A DNA stretch of 64,000 nucleotides from NCBI GenBank assembly GCA_963617205.1, contig CAVEOA010000011.1:3730-67729 (forward strand). Reading direction: 5' to 3'. The notes below the pieces were generated by a model. It searched no databases. It was not told where the DNA came from and was given only the letters and a program-made list of their open reading frames with translations. This DNA is from UBA11524 sp963617205 (GTDB taxonomy: Bacteria > Bacillota > Clostridia > Christensenellales > Aristaeellaceae). Within the stretch, counting starts at the first letter, position 1. Every line of letters starts with the position of its first letter. The translations under genes and the position numbers were made by a program. Shown here piece by piece: positions 16,088-23,397 of this stretch.

Positions 16088-18295
16088 ATGAACAACGTGA
16101 TTAAGCGCGACGGCGCCGAGGTTCCCTTTAACGCGGACAAAATCCGCATCGCCATCACCAAGGCGTATAACGACCTGCCGGAAGACAAACGCGCATTGGA
16201 TAACCTTCATGAACCTGATAAGCAGATTGCAATCTGGACGGATGAAATCGTCAGGAAGTGCGCTGCGATTCCTCATGCCATTTCCGTCGAGGATATTCAG
16301 GACATTGTCGAGGATACCTTGATGGCTCAGGGCGCTCATCATATCGCCCGGTCTTATATCCGGTATCGGTATAAGCGCGAGCTTCACCGCAAGGGCAACG
16401 CGATCGATAATACAATACTCGGCATTGTCAACTGTTGCAATGAGGAAGTGAAGCAGGAGAACAGCAATAAGAATCCAAGCATCCTGCCGACACAGAGAGA
16501 CTATATTGCCGGCGAAGTCAGCAAAGATATTACGTGCCGTATCCTGCTTCCTAAAGAAATCATGGACGCGCATGATGCCGGTATCATCCATTTTCACGAC
16601 GCTGATTACTTTATTCAGAAATCAACAAACTGCTGCCTTGTCAATCTGGATGACATGCTCCAGAATGGCACTGTGATTAGCGGTACTTTGATTGAAAAGC
16701 CGCATACTTTCTCGACGGCGTGCAACATTGCGACACAGATTGTTTCTCAGGTCGCATCGAGCCAGTTTGGCGGACAAACAATCACCCTCACCCATCTTGC
16801 GTCTTTTGTTGAATCGACGCGCCAGAAATACCGCTCTGACTACAAAGGTCTTGCGTCCGCGATGACGAAGGAATGTTTCGATTCCTTCATCAATAGTCTG
16901 GTGCGCGAAGATGTAAAGCGCGGCGTGCAAACCATTCAGTACCAGATTATTACGCTGATGACCACAAACGGCCAGGCACCTTTTGTGACGGTTTATATGG
17001 ACATTAATGAAGCGCCTAAAGAACTCCGCGCAGACCTTGCGATGATTATCGAGGAGGTGCTGCATCAGCGCATTCAGGGCGTGAAAAACAAGAAGGGAAT
17101 CTGGATTACGCCTGCTTTCCCGAAGCTCATTTACGCGCTGGATGAAAACAATATTTATCCGAACTCAAAGTATTACTATCTAACCGAGCTTGCGGCAAAA
17201 TGCACCGCCAAACGTATGGTTCCCGATTACATTTCGCGCAAGCAAATGAAAGAAATGAAGAACAGCGATGTGTTTCCCTGCATGGGCTGCCGTTCTTTCC
17301 TGACTGTTGACCGCTTTACTGATTCCGGTCATGGCAACATGGCAAACGCAAAGAATTACAAACCGAATCAGCACAAATACTACGGAAGGTTTAACGGTGG
17401 CGTCGTCACCATCAACCTTCCTGACGTTGCGCTTTCCTCCGGCGGCGACATGGATAAATTCTGGCAGATTTATGATGAGCGGCTTGAACTGTGCCATCGC
17501 GCCCTGCGTATCCGTCATGAGCATCTGCTCGGTACGCCTTCCGATGTCGCGCCGATTCTCTGGCAGCATGGCGCATTGGCGCGACTGGAGAAGGGCGAAA
17601 CCATCGATAATCTGCTTTACGACGGCTATTCTACCATGTCTCTCGGTTATGCCGGACTGTATGAGTGCGTCAGATATATGACCGGCGCGTCTCACACCGG
17701 CGCGGGAAAATCGTTTGGTCTCGCGGTTATGCAGCGGCTGAATGATAAATGTGTCGAATGGAAGGCCGCCGAAAACATTGACTACTCGCCATATGGCACG
17801 CCTATTGAAAGCACCACTTATAAATTTGCCAAGTGCCTTCAGAAACGTTTCGGCATCATCGAAGGCGTAACCGACCATAACTACATTACCAATAGTTACC
17901 ATATCAATGTGCGCGAGGAGATTGATGCTTTCTCGAAGCTGACGATTGAATCCGAATTTCAGAAGCTTTCTCCCGGCGGCGCGGTAAGCTATTGCGAAAT
18001 TCCAAACATGCAGCATAACATTCCGGCGGTGCTCGCGCTTATCCGCCACATCTACGATACCATCCTTTACGCAGAGTTGAACACGAAGTCCGACTACTGC
18101 GAGGTCTGCGGCTTTGACGGCGAAATCAAAATCGTAAAGGATACGCATGATAAGCTGATTTGGGAGTGTCCAAATTGCGGCAATCGGGACGCTAATAAAA
18201 TGACGGTCGTCAGGCGCACGTGCGGATATTTAGGAACCAATTTCTGGAATCAAGGTCGAACGCAGGAAATCCAAGACAGGGTCCTGCACCTGTAA
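16088..18295 (+). CDS. nrdD: anaerobic ribonucleoside-triphosphate reductase, phage copy
   Basis: A 735-residue class III ribonucleotide reductase, which turns NTPs into dNTPs with a glycyl radical. An ATP-cone (VIKRDGAEVPFNADKIRIAI) starts the protein. The C-terminus has the zinc pairs CEVCG and CPNCG, then RRTCGYLG with the radical glycine 16 residues after the last Cys, and a normal tail to LHL. The ATG at 16088 has GAGGGAGG 7 bases upstream; an earlier ATG at 16052 also has a site. nrdG follows 10 bases downstream. The tail type is that of T4 and enterobacterial NrdD, unlike the host copy at 36817-39069. No NrdR-like box is seen upstream. Confidence 0.95.
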   Translation: MNNVIKRDGAEVPFNADKIRIAITKAYNDLPEDKRALDNLHEPDKQIAIWTDEIVRKCAAIPHAISVEDIQDIVEDTLMAQGAHHIARSYIRYRYKRELHRKGNAIDNTILGIVNCCNEEVKQENSNKNPSILPTQRDYIAGEVSKDITCRILLPKEIMDAHDAGIIHFHDADYFIQKSTNCCLVNLDDMLQNGTVISGTLIEKPHTFSTACNIATQIVSQVASSQFGGQTITLTHLASFVESTRQKYRSDYKGLASAMTKECFDSFINSLVREDVKRGVQTIQYQIITLMTTNGQAPFVTVYMDINEAPKELRADLAMIIEEVLHQRIQGVKNKKGIWITPAFPKLIYALDENNIYPNSKYYYLTELAAKCTAKRMVPDYISRKQMKEMKNSDVFPCMGCRSFLTVDRFTDSGHGNMANAKNYKPNQHKYYGRFNGGVVTINLPDVALSSGGDMDKFWQIYDERLELCHRALRIRHEHLLGTPSDVAPILWQHGALARLEKGETIDNLLYDGYSTMSLGYAGLYECVRYMTGASHTGAGKSFGLAVMQRLNDKCVEWKAAENIDYSPYGTPIESTTYKFAKCLQKRFGIIEGVTDHNYITNSYHINVREEIDAFSKLTIESEFQKLSPGGAVSYCEIPNMQHNIPAVLALIRHIYDTILYAELNTKSDYCEVCGFDGEIKIVKDTHDKLIWECPNCGNRDANKMTVVRRTCGYLGTNFWNQGRTQEIQDRVLHL

Positions 18296-18305
18296 AGGAG
18301 TACTT

Positions 18306-18803
18306 ATGAGCAATATTGCAGCTATTAAACCATGTGACATCGCCGACGGTCCCGGCGTCCGTGTCGGCGTATTCCTCTCCGGCTGCCCTCACCATTGTGA
18401 AGGCTGCTTCAATTCTGAAGCGTGGAACCCGCGCTACGGCAAGCCGTTTAATGACGAAACCCGCAACCATATCGCTGACCTGCTGAAGAAACCGTATATT
18501 CGCGGCATTTCCATATTGGGCGGCGAACCGCTGGTTAAGTATAATTGCGATGCCACCTTGACCCTCGCGGTGATTGCCAAATCCCTTTACAAGGATGTGT
18601 GGATTTATACCGGCTACACGTGGGAAGAGCTGGACCAGACGCATCGTATCTGGTCTTTCACCGATGTTCTGGTAGACGGGCGCTTCATTCAGTCTCTGGC
18701 TGATAAGCGCCTTGCCTACCGGGGCAGCTCCAATCAGCGCATCATTGATGTGCAGGCAACGCTCGAGCGGAACGCATTAACCTTTGTCTCAAATAATATA
18801 TAA
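18306..18803 (+). CDS. nrdG: anaerobic ribonucleotide reductase activase, phage copy
   Basis: A 165-residue radical-SAM activating enzyme that installs the glycyl radical on NrdD. The cluster motif is GCPHHCEGCFN (Cys-x3-Cys-x2-Cys) near residue 27, with the GGEP motif (ILGGEPLVKYN) near 76. Length fits NrdG. It is the second gene of the phage nrdDG pair, with AAAGGAG before its ATG. The end contains one arm of an inverted repeat (18783-18816). Confidence 0.95.
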   Translation: MSNIAAIKPCDIADGPGVRVGVFLSGCPHHCEGCFNSEAWNPRYGKPFNDETRNHIADLLKKPYIRGISILGGEPLVKYNCDATLTLAVIAKSLYKDVWIYTGYTWEELDQTHRIWSFTDVLVDGRFIQSLADKRLAYRGSSNQRIIDVQATLERNALTFVSNNI

Positions 18804-18816
18804 TGTTTGAGACAAA
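18783..18816. other. 11-bp perfect inverted repeat after nrdG
   Basis: TTTGTCTCAAA (18783-18793) and TTTGAGACAAA (18806-18816) are exact reverse complements around an AT-rich loop. The first arm is in the last nrdG codons. An A-run, not a T-run, follows on the plus strand, so a plain terminator is unlikely; it may be an operator or stabilise the nrdDG mRNA end. Confidence 0.5.
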
Positions 18817-18836
18817 AAAATCAAAAGGAGAAAACA

Positions 18837-19310
18837 ATGGCTGTTTATTTTGTCAAAAAACGCGATGTGGCAAGCCCGTATAAGAACGGCTGTTTGATTT
18901 ATCGCATATGGTATGAGGACGAAATCGTTTACATTGGATACACGTTGATGCCGCTCTTCAAGAAGCTCCACCACCACTTCTTTCATAAGAAAGGCAATGT
19001 TTATCTCGACATTCATCAGACAACGATGATTGACTACACGACCTACAGGAGCAAGGCAGATATGCTTCTTTATGTTGCGTATTGGGTCAACGTCTATCAT
19101 CCTCGGCTGAACAAAACATCTCCCTGTTATGCGCCGGATAACTTAACCGTCGTCCTTCCAAATCGCCGATGGACGCGTTATACACCTCGCCTGATGGAGA
19201 AGTGGAAAAGTGAAATCAAGCCAGGAAAGATTTCAGGAGGTTCTCCAGCAAAGCCCTCATCTTTGCATTGTGCTGGCGAAGCGTCTGATTCTCTTCCTCC
19301 AATTCCATGA
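18837..19310 (+). CDS. GIY-YIG-like domain protein
   Basis: A 157-residue protein whose first 90 residues look like a GIY-YIG nuclease fold: LIYRIWYEDEIVYIGYT carries the two signature strands. The usual catalytic arginine after YIG is replaced by lysines (LFKKLHHHF), so activity is doubtful. AAAAGGAG precedes the ATG. The last 32 codons lie opposite the minus-strand HTH gene, and that tail (rich in Pro, Ser, Gly) looks unlike the rest, so the natural end may have been lost. It could be a homing-type or defence-related nuclease relic. Confidence 0.55.
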   Translation: MAVYFVKKRDVASPYKNGCLIYRIWYEDEIVYIGYTLMPLFKKLHHHFFHKKGNVYLDIHQTTMIDYTTYRSKADMLLYVAYWVNVYHPRLNKTSPCYAPDNLTVVLPNRRWTRYTPRLMEKWKSEIKPGKISGGSPAKPSSLHCAGEASDSLPPIP

Positions 19311-19542
19311 TTCGGTTGTTCTGTTCTTCTATCGCATCCGAGATTACCTTCAAGTCCATTTCTTCTGAGGACGGCTTCCCGACTTTTGCAAGGAGGTCGT
19401 CTTTTTTCTTTTCGTTCGTCCACTTGTAGATGGTTGGCAGGCTGATGTCGTACTGCTCGCTGATTTCTTTCGGCTTCTTCTTCTCGTCAAAGTACAACCG
19501 AAGAACTTCTTCCTTTTGTTCATCGGGAATAATTTTCGCCAA
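19216..19542 (-). CDS. HTH + coiled-coil protein, transposase OrfA-like
   Basis: A 108-residue protein on the opposite strand to its neighbours. Residues about 12-45 form a homeodomain-like helix-turn-helix (KEISEQYDISLPTIYKWTNE) like OrfA of IS3 elements; residues about 70-105 are a leucine-zipper-like coiled coil. No OrfB and no terminal inverted repeats are present, so it is probably a regulator or orphan. The TTG at 19542 is taken as start because AGGAGG lies 8 bases before it; the GTG at 19551 is too close. It has its own promoter. Its 3' end overlaps the GIY-YIG-like gene by 95 bases, so the two transcripts are antisense. Confidence 0.6.
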   Translation of the reverse strand: MAKIIPDEQKEEVLRLYFDEKKKPKEISEQYDISLPTIYKWTNEKKKDDLLAKVGKPSSEEMDLKVISDAIEEQNNRIMELEEENQTLRQHNAKMRALLENLLKSFLA

Positions 19543-19562
19543 TCCGAACACCTCCTGCTGCC

Positions 19563-19591
19563 ATTATAACAGATTTTCAGGAATATTTCCA
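19563..19591 (-). promoter_or_regulatory. promoter of minus-strand HTH gene, with palindrome
   Basis: On the minus strand TGGAAA, a 17-base spacer and TATAAT (extended TG-T before it) form a sigma-A promoter. The near-palindrome GGAAATATTCC (19580-19590) covers the -35 edge and spacer, where a repressor could block it. Confidence 0.65.
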
Positions 19592-19663
19592 GCAAAGCGA
19601 AACTTTTGTCTTGAAAAAAATCCATTTAATAATGGACAAAGAAATAAAAGGAGGTACATCCCA

Positions 19664-20158
19664 ATGTCCCAAGCAAGAATTGCCAAGTTTGAAAAGGTTT
19701 CCTTCGGGCTCTTTGCCGCCGATTTGGCAGATTATTTCCCCGACAATCCCCGGTACGCTTACGAGCGCCTTACCCTGCCGGCCCGTGCGACGTCGTCCTC
19801 TGCCGGTTATGACTTTGTCACGCCGGTCGATATTCATATAGAGCGCGGCCAAAGCGTCAAAGTTCCGACCGGCATCCGGTGCTCGATGCTTCCGGAATAC
19901 GTGCTGACGCTTTATCCCCGTTCCGGTCTCAGCCTCAAGTACGGTACGCGGCTGCTGAATACGGTCGGTGTAATCGACGCTGATTACTACTTCTCTTCCA
20001 ACGAAGGACACATCATACTCTGCCTGACTGCCGAAGGACCTGTTGATTTGACTGCTGGACAGAAGATCGTGCAGGGCATCTTCCTCCCTTACGGCATCAC
20101 GATTGACGACAACACGCAGGAGGTGCGCAATGGCGGTTTCGGCAGCACAGGGAAATAA
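19664..20158 (+). CDS. dut: dUTP diphosphatase
   Basis: A 164-residue trimeric-type dUTPase that splits dUTP to dUMP and pyrophosphate, keeping uracil out of DNA and feeding dTMP synthesis. All five motifs appear in order: SAGYDF, PRSGLSLKYG, GVIDADYY, GQKIVQGIF and RNGGFGSTG. AGGAGG precedes the ATG. It has about 35 extra N-terminal residues before motif 1 compared with short dUTPases. Its end overlaps the next gene by 29 bases. Together with nrdDG and the ThyX-like protein it makes a dNTP supply set. Confidence 0.95.
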   Translation: MSQARIAKFEKVSFGLFAADLADYFPDNPRYAYERLTLPARATSSSAGYDFVTPVDIHIERGQSVKVPTGIRCSMLPEYVLTLYPRSGLSLKYGTRLLNTVGVIDADYYFSSNEGHIILCLTAEGPVDLTAGQKIVQGIFLPYGITIDDNTQEVRNGGFGSTGK

Positions 20159-20417
20159 CGCTTTTGTTACCGGCGAACAGCGCAATGACCCTGTTAATCA
20201 CCCTGCACACTATACTTACGGCGGCATCGAAACGATGGATTATATCGATTCACTGGGTATGGGCGTCGCTTTCTGTCTCGGCAACGTCATTAAGTACGTC
20301 AGTCGCGCAGGACATAAGGATAGCACTGCGGTAACGGAGGATTTGCGCAAGGCTCAGTGGTACCTGAATCGCGCCATCAGCAAGATAGAAAGGGGCGGTT
20401 TGGATATCGATTGTTAA
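20130..20417 (+). CDS. DUF3310 protein
   Basis: A 95-residue phage protein of the DUF3310 family, recognised by DPVNHPAHYTYGGIETMDYI and by GNVIKYVSRAGHK followed by EDLRKAQWYLNRAI. The family is common in phages and often annotated as a nucleotide kinase, but its activity is not well established. It starts inside dut after AGGAGG, and its stop lies in the start region of the RuvC-like gene. Confidence 0.85.
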   Translation: MAVSAAQGNNAFVTGEQRNDPVNHPAHYTYGGIETMDYIDSLGMGVAFCLGNVIKYVSRAGHKDSTAVTEDLRKAQWYLNRAISKIERGGLDIDC

Positions 20418-20928
20418 GCTCTTCTGCGCCGACCTATCCATGAATCGACCGGGTTTTTCTATTCTTCATTGCGACACGGGAACGCGAACGGTAAAGCTGA
20501 TTCGCAAGTCGGTTGTGGATAACAAAGGATATAAAGGCGGCAAAAAACCGCACGGTCAACGTCTTGCCGAAAACGCCGACGAATTGCGCTCTTACATGGA
20601 TTCAGATATGGAGCTGATTTTCGTTCGCGAGCGCGGCTTCTATAAGAGCGCGACAGAGACCGAGGTGATTTTCAAAATGGTAGGAGTGTCTGATTTGTGC
20701 GCATGGCAGTACAAAAAGACATTCGAGGAGATTACGCCGACGGCAATCAAAAAGCTGCTGACAGGCAACGCCAAGGCAGAGAAGAGCGAGGTCGCCGCTG
20801 CGCTTGAGCCGTATGTCGGCAGGCAGGATTACGCTTTCGACGATGAATCCGATTCTGTCGCCGTCGGCATTGCATGGCTGATTCAACACGATTATTTAGA
20901 CCTGCCGAAATTTGAAAAGGAGGAATAA
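20410..20928 (+). CDS. RuvC-like Holliday junction resolvase, unusual start
   Basis: A RuvC-family resolvase of about 172 residues. The C-terminal part is clear: ITPTAIKKLLTGNAKAEKSEVAAAL-type region (key residues TGN-KA-K), then DESDSVAVGIAWL with the acidic catalytic pair. The first strand with the catalytic Asp (KLFCADLSMNRPGFS) lies upstream of the first ATG at 20440. The only in-frame starts that include it are rare codons, such as ATT at 20410, which follows AAAGGGGCGG (20389-20398) and overlaps the DUF3310 stop. A +1 frameshift from DUF3310 is an alternative. If ATG 20440 is used the enzyme would lack this Asp. Confidence 0.75.
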   Translation: MVKLFCADLSMNRPGFSILHCDTGTRTVKLIRKSVVDNKGYKGGKKPHGQRLAENADELRSYMDSDMELIFVRERGFYKSATETEVIFKMVGVSDLCAWQYKKTFEEITPTAIKKLLTGNAKAEKSEVAAALEPYVGRQDYAFDDESDSVAVGIAWLIQHDYLDLPKFEKEE

Positions 20929-20931
20929 TCC

Positions 20932-21712
20932 ATGGCGGTTTACCTGACCGGCGATAAGCACGGCGATTATGCGGCTATCAAACATTTCTGTAAGGAGCAG
21001 CACACCGCCAAGGACGCGGACGTCATGATTGTGCTGGGCGACCACGGCACGCGGTTTTATCCGGATGACGACGAACGGACGCTGAAAACGCTTGACATGC
21101 TTGAAGCGCTGCCGATTCGTTTTGTAATGATTCGCGGCAACCACGACCGGCGTCTGACGATTCGCTCTCGCCATGTCGTGTATAAGTACGTTAACTACGG
21201 CAATGGCGTTTCCGGCAATTTTTTACGTTGACGTGCGGTATCCGTCGATTCTCTATACGAACGAATACGGCGCTTACTTCTTTGCGAATCGTCCTGCATT
21301 CATTATAGGCGGCGCTTTTTCGATTGATAAGGAGCTGCGCCTGGCATGGGAAAAATCCGGCAGGGTCGATCATCCGCTTTGGTTTGAAGACGAGCAGCTT
21401 ACAGAAAACGAGCGAATTGCAGCAAAGGCAGAGTACATCGCTTTCACTGCCCTGCATAACAAGAAAAATATTCTTTTGCTGACGCATACGTGTCCGCTGT
21501 CCGCTATACCTGCAATACCGCTAAAGGATTCCAATCTGACGACGGAGCGCTTTCTGGACGACGTCGCCGCCTATGAACCATCGCCCAATTTTCAGCCATG
21601 GTCGCATTGGTACTGCGGTCATTGGCACATTGACAGAATCAACGGAGCGTACCGGTTCCTGTACCACGACATCATTCTGCTTGAACCTTATAAGGAGGTG
21701 CCAAATGTCTGA
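20932..21712 (+). pseudogene. metallophosphoesterase split by a frameshift
   Basis: Two frames together give one calcineurin-like phosphoesterase. The first (20932-21231) carries TGDKHGDY, VLGDHG and IRGNHDRR metal-binding motifs; the second (to 21712) carries LLTHTCP and GHWHID. They join at a T6 run near 21215: with five Ts the frame would read through as NFYVDVRYPS. So one extra T breaks the gene, unless a +1 slip or a sequencing error is involved. The intact protein would be about 260 residues. It has AGGAGG before its ATG and overlaps the next gene at the end. Confidence 0.75.
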
Positions 21713-22052
21713 CTTGATGAACGAAATCCGCGATATTCGCGACCAACTAAACGATGTAATCGTACACCTGTCGCAAGAGGCGTGCCACGTAATGACGGCG
21801 AGCGAAATTGTCTCTCTCTGCCGTGATGAACAAAAGGTGGTTCAAACGCCGATTTGGGTTGAAGACGATGGCGGCAATGTATGGGCGGCGGTTCTGGACC
21901 ATTTTGACGACCATATTTGCGCGGTTTTCGGCGTCGACTTGTCCCTTGATTTCAAGGACTATGAGAAAACATGGATTGCGTGGAACAAAAATCCGCTATT
22001 GTTTAAACACCCTGTTTTTTTCGATGAAAAGAGACCTAAAAGGGCGGTCTGA
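21705..22052 (+). CDS. hypothetical element protein
   Basis: I do not recognise this 115-residue protein. The ATG at 21705 follows AAGGAGG and overlaps the previous gene's end by 8 bases. It begins with an amphipathic helix (LMNEIRDIRDQLNDVIVHL) that could form a coiled coil, then a beta-rich section with many acidic and aromatic residues and a basic tail KRPKRAV. Nothing suggests a catalytic role. Confidence 0.5.
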   Translation: MSDLMNEIRDIRDQLNDVIVHLSQEACHVMTASEIVSLCRDEQKVVQTPIWVEDDGGNVWAAVLDHFDDHICAVFGVDLSLDFKDYEKTWIAWNKNPLLFKHPVFFDEKRPKRAV

Positions 22053-22135
22053 CAAAGCGTATGGGAATTATTCCTCTGAACTGTTTTCGTCGATTTTAGC
22101 CCTAAAAACGCCAATAAAATAAGGAGGTTTTGGCA

Positions 22136-22324
22136 ATGGTTCAAAGCTACCCTCTCCCCGACAATCGCGCTCTCTATATAATTACTCCGAGCAACACCGA
22201 AATCCTGAACCTGAAGATTGCCGCACTGATTGCTGAATCAATGGAAAAATCCGAGACGCCATTTGAAGCGACAATTTGGGAGGTTCGCAACTTCCGCGCT
22301 CCTCAAGGCGCAGACGATGCATAA
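22136..22324 (+). CDS. small hypothetical protein
   Basis: A 62-residue ORF with AAGGAGG 9 bases before its ATG. The sequence (YPLPDNRALYIITPSNTEIL) has no recognisable motif. It is in the chain of small genes before the integration module, each with a strong ribosome binding site, and could encode an accessory or anti-host factor. Confidence 0.45.
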   Translation: MVQSYPLPDNRALYIITPSNTEILNLKIAALIAESMEKSETPFEATIWEVRNFRAPQGADDA

Positions 22325-22339
22325 GGAGGCGGCAAAACG

Positions 22340-22663
22340 ATGGCGTACTTCACCCGAACGCGTGTCCCTTATCCGCTGCGCAAATTGGCGCTTGAGTATC
22401 ACCAATATCACGGAGATGATAATCCTCGCGTTATTGCTTTGCTGACTTATGTCGGCAAGGATTATGACGTTCCTGTGATTCTGACGCGCTTTACCGACCG
22501 TCAGACCGGCGACCGCATGTGCACCCTGCTTGACGTTGTCGGCTGCAAAACCAAATGCGCTTATGTTGTCGAGGAGGAATACATGACCTGTTTGGTGCAG
22601 GATGAAGCGAACATGATTTATCGCTGGAAATGCATTATGGCGGCTGAACAGGAGGATTTGTGA
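22340..22663 (+). CDS. hypothetical element protein
   Basis: A 107-residue protein with AAGGAGG before the ATG and a 15-base gap from the previous gene. It has a VGYK-free, beta-rich composition with four cysteines (CTLLDVVGCKTKC and a later Cys), which might bind metal. Not recognised. Confidence 0.45.
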   Translation: MAYFTRTRVPYPLRKLALEYHQYHGDDNPRVIALLTYVGKDYDVPVILTRFTDRQTGDRMCTLLDVVGCKTKCAYVVEEEYMTCLVQDEANMIYRWKCIMAAEQEDL

Positions 22664-22726
22664 CCAACTTATTCTCGAATCGCTCCATGACTGCGCCAAG
22701 ACATATGATATGAAGGAGAATTATCC

Positions 22727-22882
22727 ATGAGCTTTGAAGCTGCGTTTTTTCTGGTCGTGTTTGTGATTCCGATTTCTCTCGGCCTTTTCCTCCATTTCTG
22801 GGGGTGGGTGACAGAATGCAGATTCTGGCGGCATCGCAAAACACAAGGCGATTATTTCCGCGAATGGCTAAAGGGGGCATAA
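22727..22882 (+). CDS. small membrane protein
   Basis: A 51-residue ORF with GAAGGAG before its ATG. The first 28 residues are one hydrophobic span (FFLVVFVIPISLGLFLHFWG), followed by a basic cytoplasmic tail with RFWRHRK. Its stop is two bases from the next ATG. Function unknown. Confidence 0.5.
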   Translation: MSFEAAFFLVVFVIPISLGLFLHFWGWVTECRFWRHRKTQGDYFREWLKGA

Positions 22883-22884
22883 TA

Positions 22885-23118
22885 ATGGGAGACCGCAAAA
22901 TCAACCGGATGCATCGCCTTTATGGCGGCAGCGAATATTGCTGCGCCGATTGCTCCAACTTCGTCACGCGCCTGAACGGTTACTATAAGTGCGCCGTTTA
23001 TGGCATCGGTAACGGCAGGGCGACCGACTGGTGCGGTTCGTATCCAGCTTGTGGCCATTATAATCAACCTCGCCGCAAAGGCGAAACGCCTGTTCATTTC
23101 CTTTGCAAACACCGCTAA
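22885..23118 (+). CDS. small Cys-rich zinc-binding-like protein
   Basis: A 77-residue protein with eight cysteines/histidines arranged as CCADCSN, KCAVYG, WCGSYPACGH and LCKH, suggesting one or two bound metals. It follows AAAGGGGG and precedes the excisionase-like gene. Family unknown; similar Cys-rich small proteins are common in Clostridia phages. Confidence 0.5.
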   Translation: MGDRKINRMHRLYGGSEYCCADCSNFVTRLNGYYKCAVYGIGNGRATDWCGSYPACGHYNQPRRKGETPVHFLCKHR

Positions 23119-23136
23119 GAAAGGGGCTGTTGCCTG

Positions 23137-23397
23137 TTGATTCGCCTTGACACCCAATCCGGCGTGCCTTATAATAAAGGCGCGGACCTTGACAACTTGC
23201 CAAATCAACGGTTAGCCGTATCCATCGACGAAACGGCGGCTCTCCTGTCCATCTCGCGCCCTGTCGCTTACGAGCTTACAAAGCGCCGCGATTTCCCTTG
23301 CTTTCGCATCGGCAAGCGCGTCCTTGTCAACGTTCGTGCCTTACAGGGCTGGCTGGATGAACAGGTTGCCGCCACGCAAGGAGGATACGATGAATAA
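23137..23397 (+). CDS. excisionase-like MerR-type HTH protein
   Basis: An 86-residue protein with a winged helix-turn-helix of the excisionase/AlpA type: LAVSIDETAALLSISRPVAY then KRRDFPCFRIGKRVLVN and an RALQGWLDE helix. Such proteins bend att DNA to favour excision. The start is a TTG at 23137, with AAGGGGC upstream. Its last 8 bases overlap the integrase ATG, so the two are probably made together. Confidence 0.75.
   Translation: MIRLDTQSGVPYNKGADLDNLPNQRLAVSIDETAALLSISRPVAYELTKRRDFPCFRIGKRVLVNVRALQGWLDEQVAATQGGYDE

Noticed and set aside
19216..19542. Insertion sequence of the IS3 family
   Set aside because: Only an OrfA-like HTH gene is present; no OrfB, terminal inverted repeats or target duplication were found.
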